64,000 bases of DNA from Acidobacteriota bacterium (GTDB lineage Bacteria > Acidobacteriota > Terriglobia > 20CM-2-55-15): NCBI GenBank assembly GCA_003223875.1, contig QHWY01000090.1, positions 1-64,000 on the forward strand, given 5' to 3'. The position numbers were made by a program, and so were the translations under genes. The notes under the pieces were generated by a model. It did not search any database and was not told the origin of the DNA. It saw only the letters and a program-made list of their open reading frames with translations. The first letter of the stretch is position 1; each line of letters starts with the position of its first letter. Positions 60,204 to 64,000 of this stretch are shown piece by piece.

Positions 60204-60494
60204 CTAGGCTTTGGCCGTTCGGGTTGTAGACGAATTCACCGGGCTCCGGGGCGCAGCTTGCTTTACGGAGATGGTTTGATTTCGCATCTTTTTCCCATCA
60301 AGCACGGATACCGCTTCCAGCAACCGCGCTTCGTCTTTCAAGCCCGCGTAGGCGAATGCTGGAGATACTCCTGCTACGAGGTCACGGATGATGCGGATCG
60401 ATGTCGTTTCTATCCCCCGCGATTCAATCCAGTCCTTAAGTTCACGATCAGAACAGTCATGTGGAAGGTTCATAAACAACAGTTGGGAGCGCAT
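60204..60494 (-). CDS. Small RRM-type RNA-binding protein
   Basis: 96 residues from ATG 60494, preceded by GAGAGG. One RNA-recognition motif: RNP2-like LLFMNLPHD, helix DRELKDWIESRG, RNP1-like SPAFAYAGLKD and second helix ARLLEAVSVLDGKKM. A short Ser/Thr/Arg tail follows. The RNP1 lacks the usual aromatic pair (FAY retains part). Related proteins are short RRM proteins in bacteria such as cyanobacteria and Acidobacteriota. It is upstream of the LRR frame on the same strand. Confidence 0.75.
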   Translation of the reverse strand: MRSQLLFMNLPHDCSDRELKDWIESRGIETTSIRIIRDLVAGVSPAFAYAGLKDEARLLEAVSVLDGKKMRNQTISVKQAAPRSPVNSSTTRTAKA

Positions 60495-60651
60495 CTTTTT
60501 TGGCCTCTCATTCAGGCGACCCTGCGCGCCGATAACGCTCGGTGGGTTTGAAGCCAAGAATATTCCTCCCGTTGGACGAAGGCAAGAAAACCGTTTTTGA
60601 AATTTTTGGACGTATTACTGACAACGACAACCCCGGTGGGGCTAACGATGC

Positions 60652-60912
60652 GTGCTGGTAGCGTCGGTTGACGCCGATTCGGCAGCCAGCAAAGGCGGAC
60701 TGAAAGCCCGCGATGTGATCACGGCCGTAGACGTCAGGCGCATTTCCAATCCACAAGACTTTAGCCGCGAGATGTGCTCGGCCGGATCAACCGTCACGCT
60801 TACAATCGTCCGAGAGAAACAAGAGCGCGAACTGAGACTGGAAGATGTCGCCCGCTGGCAGACAGGACAGCGTCGAGAGCGCATCAACGGTTCCGAAGTG
60901 AATGTGCTTTGA
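60652..60912 (+). pseudogene. Isolated PDZ-domain fragment
   Basis: 86 codons from a GTG without ribosome-binding sequence, encoding VASVDADSAASKGGLKARD, VITAVDVRRISNPQDFSREM and VTLTIVREKQERELRLEDV. This is the second half of a PDZ domain of HtrA/PDZ-protease kind (the GL-GDVI-like segment reads GLKARDVI). The carboxylate-binding loop at the start of a PDZ domain and any protease part are missing. A stop lies two codons before the GTG in frame. I read it as a gene piece. Confidence 0.6.
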
Positions 60913-61190
60913 CTCACCCTACGCCGCGGAGGACGCAGAAACCATATCTGGATTGGTCGAGGGCAAGCGCAACCGGGGCATACTCCAATTCCTATCATGG
61001 AAATTATCTACCTTTTGGAGGCCTGTACTTCCTCCGCTTGCATGGGCATCTTGATTCCCTATAGCGACGTTGATCCTCCTAACCATAAGCGCGTCAGTGG
61101 AAAACTGAAGGTGGAATCGGGAACGCACCCACGTGGCCGGTCGATTGCTCGTTGGACAGACGACCTTCAACTCATCGAAAGGAGACATTT
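60913..61190. other. Gap without a supported gene
   Basis: An open frame with ATG at 60997 exists (MEIIYLLEACTSSACMG...), but its composition is not convincing and it has no ribosome-binding sequence. I see no repeat or RNA gene here. Confidence 0.5.
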
Positions 61191-61406
61191 GTGTCGAAAA
61201 ATCTTGATCTAAACACTGCAACCGAGCAAGAACTAACGGGAATTCTTGGCATGGGTAGAGATCATGCCAAGAAGATCATCGACTATCGCAACCAGAATGG
61301 CCCGTTCAAAAGTTGGGAGGATCTGAAGCGGGTTCCAGGATTGCCTGGGAACATGCTGGATACTCTGAAGCGTCAGGGATGCACCATCGCAGGAAAAGCG
61401 GCCTAA
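61191..61406 (+). CDS. Helix-hairpin-helix (ComEA-like) DNA-binding protein
   Basis: 71 residues from GTG at 61191, with AAAGGAG 7 bases upstream. It has a double HhH motif: LNTATEQELTGILGMGRDHA, KKIIDYRNQNGPFKSWEDL, KRVPGLPGNMLDTLKRQG. No signal peptide or membrane anchor, unlike full ComEA, so it is a cytoplasmic HhH protein or a short relative. It binds DNA without sequence preference, going by the family. It is followed by a good terminator. Confidence 0.85.
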   Translation: MSKNLDLNTATEQELTGILGMGRDHAKKIIDYRNQNGPFKSWEDLKRVPGLPGNMLDTLKRQGCTIAGKAA

Positions 61407-61427
61407 GGAAAACAGATTGCTCCTCGA

Positions 61428-61455
61428 AGCCTGCCGGCATCGGCAGGCTCGTTTT
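61428..61455 (+). terminator. Rho-independent terminator after the HhH gene
   Basis: Perfect 9-bp stem AGCCTGCCG / CGGCAGGCT with a GCAT loop, followed by CGTTTTCC. It lies 21 bp after the stop at 61406. Confidence 0.85.
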
Positions 61456-61484
61456 CCGTTGTCCATGTCATAGCCTGAAAGAAT

Positions 61485-61709
61485 TTGGCGCAACCTCTGT
61501 TGATTGCCGCCATAGCGTCGATTGGCCTCTCGCCACTGCTCGGCCAACGGGATACCTTCCGGGCGGATGTCGATCTTGTCGTCGTGCCTGCGTCGGTCAA
61601 AAATGCTGATGGGTGCTCCGTTTATGAGCTAAAGCAGGAAGACTTCTCTATCTTCGAGGACGAACGCCGACAACGGATCCAACAAATATCCTCGACGTCC
61701 TTAGCATAG
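61485..61709 (+). pseudogene. N-terminal stub of a VWFA-related secreted protein
   Basis: 74 codons from TTG: a leader (LLIAAIASIGLSPLLGQ), then RADVDLVVVPASVKNADGCS, VYELKQEDFSIFEDERRQRI. VDLVVVPxSVKxxDG followed by LxxxDFxIxEDxxxQxI is the opening of the VWFA-related domain proteins common in Acidobacteriota, which have over 300 residues. A stop at 61709 removes the whole VWA domain. A truncated gene. Confidence 0.65.
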
Positions 61710-61790
61710 CGGTTCGGCCTAAACGCCTCCGCGTAATGAATTGCCGTTAGAGCGTGCTTGGGCACCACGATTTGTGGATCTAGTCGGAAC

Positions 61791-62210
61791 TTAATCCAGC
61801 AGACGTCGCAGGATTCTGACCAGGCTGCGTTGTTCTGACGGGGACAAACGGCTCAGACTGTCGGGCGGCTTTGTCATGCGTTCGAGAACAACTGCTCGCA
61901 GGCGAGCGCCGGTTGGGGTGAGATCCAGCGCTTTGACGCGGCGGTCTTCCTCCGATAATTGACGGCGTACCAGACCTCGCGCTTCGAGCCGGTCTACCAA
62001 ACCCGTCACATTCGACGCATCGCATGCCAGCGTTTCAGCAATCCGGCCCATCGGCACCGGCTGGCCCGGCTCAATCAGACGTAATACGTGACACTGAACC
62101 GGCGAAAGATCGAACTCTGCAGCCAATGCAGGCAGGTCCGCCCGTTGGGAAAAGAAAAATTTCAAGAGCAGTTCCCAGGCTTCACATGTGTGTGGGGTCC
62201 GAGGTTTCAT
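61791..62210 (-). CDS. MarR-family transcriptional regulator
   Basis: 139 residues with a winged helix: SPVQCHVLRLIEPGQPVPMG, then IAETLACDASNVTGLVDRLE (recognition helix) and RGLVRRQLSEEDRRVKALDL (wing), ending in a dimer helix. It is divergent from lon, with 63 bp between starts containing a palindrome (62235-62255). It probably represses its own gene and perhaps lon in response to a small ligand. Confidence 0.92.
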   Translation of the reverse strand: MKPRTPHTCEAWELLLKFFFSQRADLPALAAEFDLSPVQCHVLRLIEPGQPVPMGRIAETLACDASNVTGLVDRLEARGLVRRQLSEEDRRVKALDLTPTGARLRAVVLERMTKPPDSLSRLSPSEQRSLVRILRRLLD

Positions 62211-62234
62211 AGCAATAGAATGTTTATACAGTCA

Positions 62235-62255
62235 ATAGTTGACATCATCAACTAT
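62235..62255. promoter_or_regulatory. Palindromic operator-like site between marR and lon
   Basis: ATAGTTGA and TCAACTAT form 8-bp inverted arms with a 5-base centre, the size expected of a MarR site. It overlaps TTGACA (62239-62244), a possible -35 for lon, with TATGGT 16 bp later. A related half site, ATGGTTGAT, follows at 62262. Position and symmetry suggest MarR control of both genes. Confidence 0.72.
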
Positions 62256-62273
62256 ATGCCTATGGTTGATGCT

Positions 62274-64000
62274 ATGACAAGACTTAGATTGGTTTCTCTC
62301 GACGACACCGTGGTGTTCCCGGGAATGCCCGTAACCCTTTCATTCGACGCGGGCGCCGACACGCGCGTCTTCCTGATACCGCGCCAGGGCGCGAAATATG
62401 CGAAGGCCGGCGTGGTGGCCGAGATTACCGAGCGCGTCCAATTGGCGGGACGGGGATTTGCCCTTACCCTGATGGGACTACACCGAGGTGTGCCTGGTGC
62501 TGCGCAAACAGATCGCGATGGCCGTCTTCGAGTAGATGTCGAGGAGCGTCCCGATGTGATTCCGCCACCGGCGCTGACCCATGAGCTAGAGCGTCAGTAC
62601 CGGGCCGTCGTTGAAGAAATTCTCGAGCTCCGTGGCGATGACGGCCGGCTTAGCGCCTTCGTTCGGTCGATTACGAATACGGGAGCACTGGCAGATACTG
62701 CCGGTTATTCGCCGGATTTGACGATCGCTCAAAAGATCGAACTGTTGGAGACGTTCGATGTCGTGGAACGCTTGAAGCTGGCGTTGAAACTGCAACAGGA
62801 ACGCCTGACCGAACTTCATTTGCGCCGGCGCATCCGCGATGAGGTGGAATCCGGTGCGCAGAAGCAGCAGCGCGAGTATTTACTTCGCCGGCAAATGGAC
62901 GCGATTCGTAAGGAACTTGGCGAAAGCGACGGTTCAGTTATTGAGGAATACCGGAAGAAGATTGCCGAGGCGCAGATGCCCGAGGCCGTTCAAAAACAAG
63001 CCGAACACGAGCTCGCGCGCCTCGAACGCATGGGCGATCAGAACGCGGAAGCCTCCATGATTCGGACCTACCTCGATTGGCTGCTCGCCGTGCCGTGGTC
63101 GAAGCGCTCGGAAGAGCGTCTTGACCCGAAACACGCACGTCAGGTGCTCGACGAAGATCATGCCGGGCTCGACGATGTCAAACGCCGGATCACTGAATAT
63201 CTTGCTGTGCGCAAGCTCCGAGCTGAGCGCGGTCTGAGCGACACGCGCCGGTCCGGCGCCATTCTGACGCTCGTCGGACCGCCCGGTACCGGCAAAACAT
63301 CGGTCGGCGAATCGATCGCCCGGGCGACCGGACGAAAATTCGTTCGCATGTCGCTCGGCGGTGTTCGCGACGAAGCCGAAATCCGCGGCCATCGCCGCAC
63401 GTATATCGGCGCATTGCCGGGGCGGTTGGTGCGCGCGCTACGCGATGCCGGAACAATGAATCCCGTCATCATGCTCGATGAAGTGGACAAACTCGGCGCC
63501 GACTGGCGCGGCGATCCATCGGCAGCGCTTTTAGAGGTGCTGGACCCAGCGCAGAACCATGCGTTCCAGGACCATTACCTGGATGTGGAACTCGACCTCT
63601 CGCATGTGTTGTTTATCGCAACTGCAAACGTAGCAGAGATGATTCCGGCTCCACTCCTGGATCGGATGGAAATCATTCGATTCGATGGCTACACGACCGA
63701 CGAAAAACTAACGATCGCCCGCGGCTATTTATGGCCACGGCAAATCGAACGGAATGGTTTACGCATGGACGAGGTAACCATCGACGATAGCCTGTTGCGG
63801 CTGGTCACCACCGACTACACCCGCGAAGCAGGTGTGCGCCAGTTGGAGCGCGAGTTGGGTACCTTGCTCCGGAAGACGGCGACGGCTATTGCCTCAGGCG
63901 ACCGGCAGCCGCCGGTGATCATCGACGCTGTCGCGGTTCGCGAAGCCCTTGGCCGCGCGAAAGTCCATCACGAGGCTGCCGCGCGCACGTCAGTCCCTGG
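62274..64000 (+). CDS. lon: ATP-dependent Lon protease, 3' end outside the window
   Basis: Open to the window end (575 codons seen). The ATG at 62274 opens TRLRLVSLDDTVVFPGMPVT, the Lon N-terminal domain; in-frame ATGs at 62256 and 62262 overlap the operator-like site. A coiled-coil helix region (LHLRRRIRDEVESGAQKQQR) leads into the AAA+ module: Walker A GPPGTGKTSVGES at about 335, Walker B VIMLDEVDKLG at about 398 and TANVAEMIPAPLLDRMEII. The sensor region and EAGVRQLERELGTLLRKTAT are present; the Ser-Lys protease domain lies beyond 64000. It degrades damaged and regulatory proteins. The possible MarR link is unusual. Confidence 0.95.
   Translation, partial: MTRLRLVSLDDTVVFPGMPVTLSFDAGADTRVFLIPRQGAKYAKAGVVAEITERVQLAGRGFALTLMGLHRGVPGAAQTDRDGRLRVDVEERPDVIPPPALTHELERQYRAVVEEILELRGDDGRLSAFVRSITNTGALADTAGYSPDLTIAQKIELLETFDVVERLKLALKLQQERLTELHLRRRIRDEVESGAQKQQREYLLRRQMDAIRKELGESDGSVIEEYRKKIAEAQMPEAVQKQAEHELARLERMGDQNAEASMIRTYLDWLLAVPWSKRSEERLDPKHARQVLDEDHAGLDDVKRRITEYLAVRKLRAERGLSDTRRSGAILTLVGPPGTGKTSVGESIARATGRKFVRMSLGGVRDEAEIRGHRRTYIGALPGRLVRALRDAGTMNPVIMLDEVDKLGADWRGDPSAALLEVLDPAQNHAFQDHYLDVELDLSHVLFIATANVAEMIPAPLLDRMEIIRFDGYTTDEKLTIARGYLWPRQIERNGLRMDEVTIDDSLLRLVTTDYTREAGVRQLERELGTLLRKTATAIASGDRQPPVIIDAVAVREALGRAKVHHEAAARTSVP

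Noticed and set aside
60997-61212. 71-codon frame upstream of the HhH gene
   Set aside because: No ribosome-binding sequence, no family resemblance, and it overlaps the better supported GTG start at 61191.

Overview
The window looks like chromosomal DNA of an Acidobacteriota-type soil or sediment bacterium. This is inferred from gene content only: four very large Oar-like TonB-dependent receptors with an N-terminal carboxypeptidase-regulatory-like domain, a DUF6152 gene, VWFA-related and NHL-type secreted proteins, three DUF4159 proteins, and moderately high GC. No rRNA, tRNA or CRISPR array was recognised.

Layout. 0-9 kb: the start of a secreted protein leaving the window, an LIC_10091-like secreted protein, a two-subunit molybdenum hydroxylase of the isoquinoline 1-oxidoreductase type, a RidA protein, and a translationally coupled pair of a secreted cytochrome c/beta-propeller protein and a lipoprotein amidohydrolase. 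8.5-21.8 kb: three TonB-dependent receptors, one at the end of a four-gene run of secreted proteins, plus the 3' end of a fourth, broken receptor. 21.8-25.9 kb: a decayed zone with 41-bp tandem repeats, pieces of an Rhs-type protein, a frameshifted glycosyltransferase-39-like fragment, a frameshifted exported haloacetate dehalogenase, a 29-codon SDR stub and a small transposon-like element. 26-36.3 kb: a compact housekeeping block, rimO / yacG-pgpA-NHL / cinA-thpR-gpsA / ftsY / ribD-ribE-ribBA, whose operons are separated by copies of one palindromic repeat family. 36.3-50.7 kb: NCS2-like permease, two adjacent DUF4159 genes with a third 7 kb away, an exported HisC-like aminotransferase, a fourth receptor, an exported D-amino-acid-oxidase-like flavoprotein, and a metal uptake operon (small CxxCH protein, porin, binding protein, permease). 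50.9-58.7 kb: a LytS/LytTR-type two-component pair and two paralogous cytochrome b + sulfite-oxidase-fold gene pairs that flank a vapBC locus with a frameshifted toxin. 58.7-64 kb: a second debris zone (58-residue protein, LRR protein without a natural start, RRM protein, PDZ and VWFA stubs, HhH protein), then divergent marR and lon with a palindromic operator-like site between them.

The most notable structure is repetitive. (1) Two elements (25740-25905 and 41006-41135) have 16-bp terminal inverted repeats and 8-bp flanking direct repeats, as expected for a MITE, and each carries a REPIN-like palindrome also found alone elsewhere. (2) Palindromic elements bounded by GAGGAGGGG hairpins sit between operons and may supply or sequester ribosome-binding sequence for yacG, cinA, ftsY and ribD. 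(3) A 41-bp tandem array holds a hairpin kept by G.U pairing. Other points are a RibBA whose GTP cyclohydrolase II signature is degenerate (RibBX-like), a metal ABC operon without its ATPase, and the duplicated Mo-enzyme/cytochrome b pairs. Frameshift calls could be true decay or sequencing/assembly errors.
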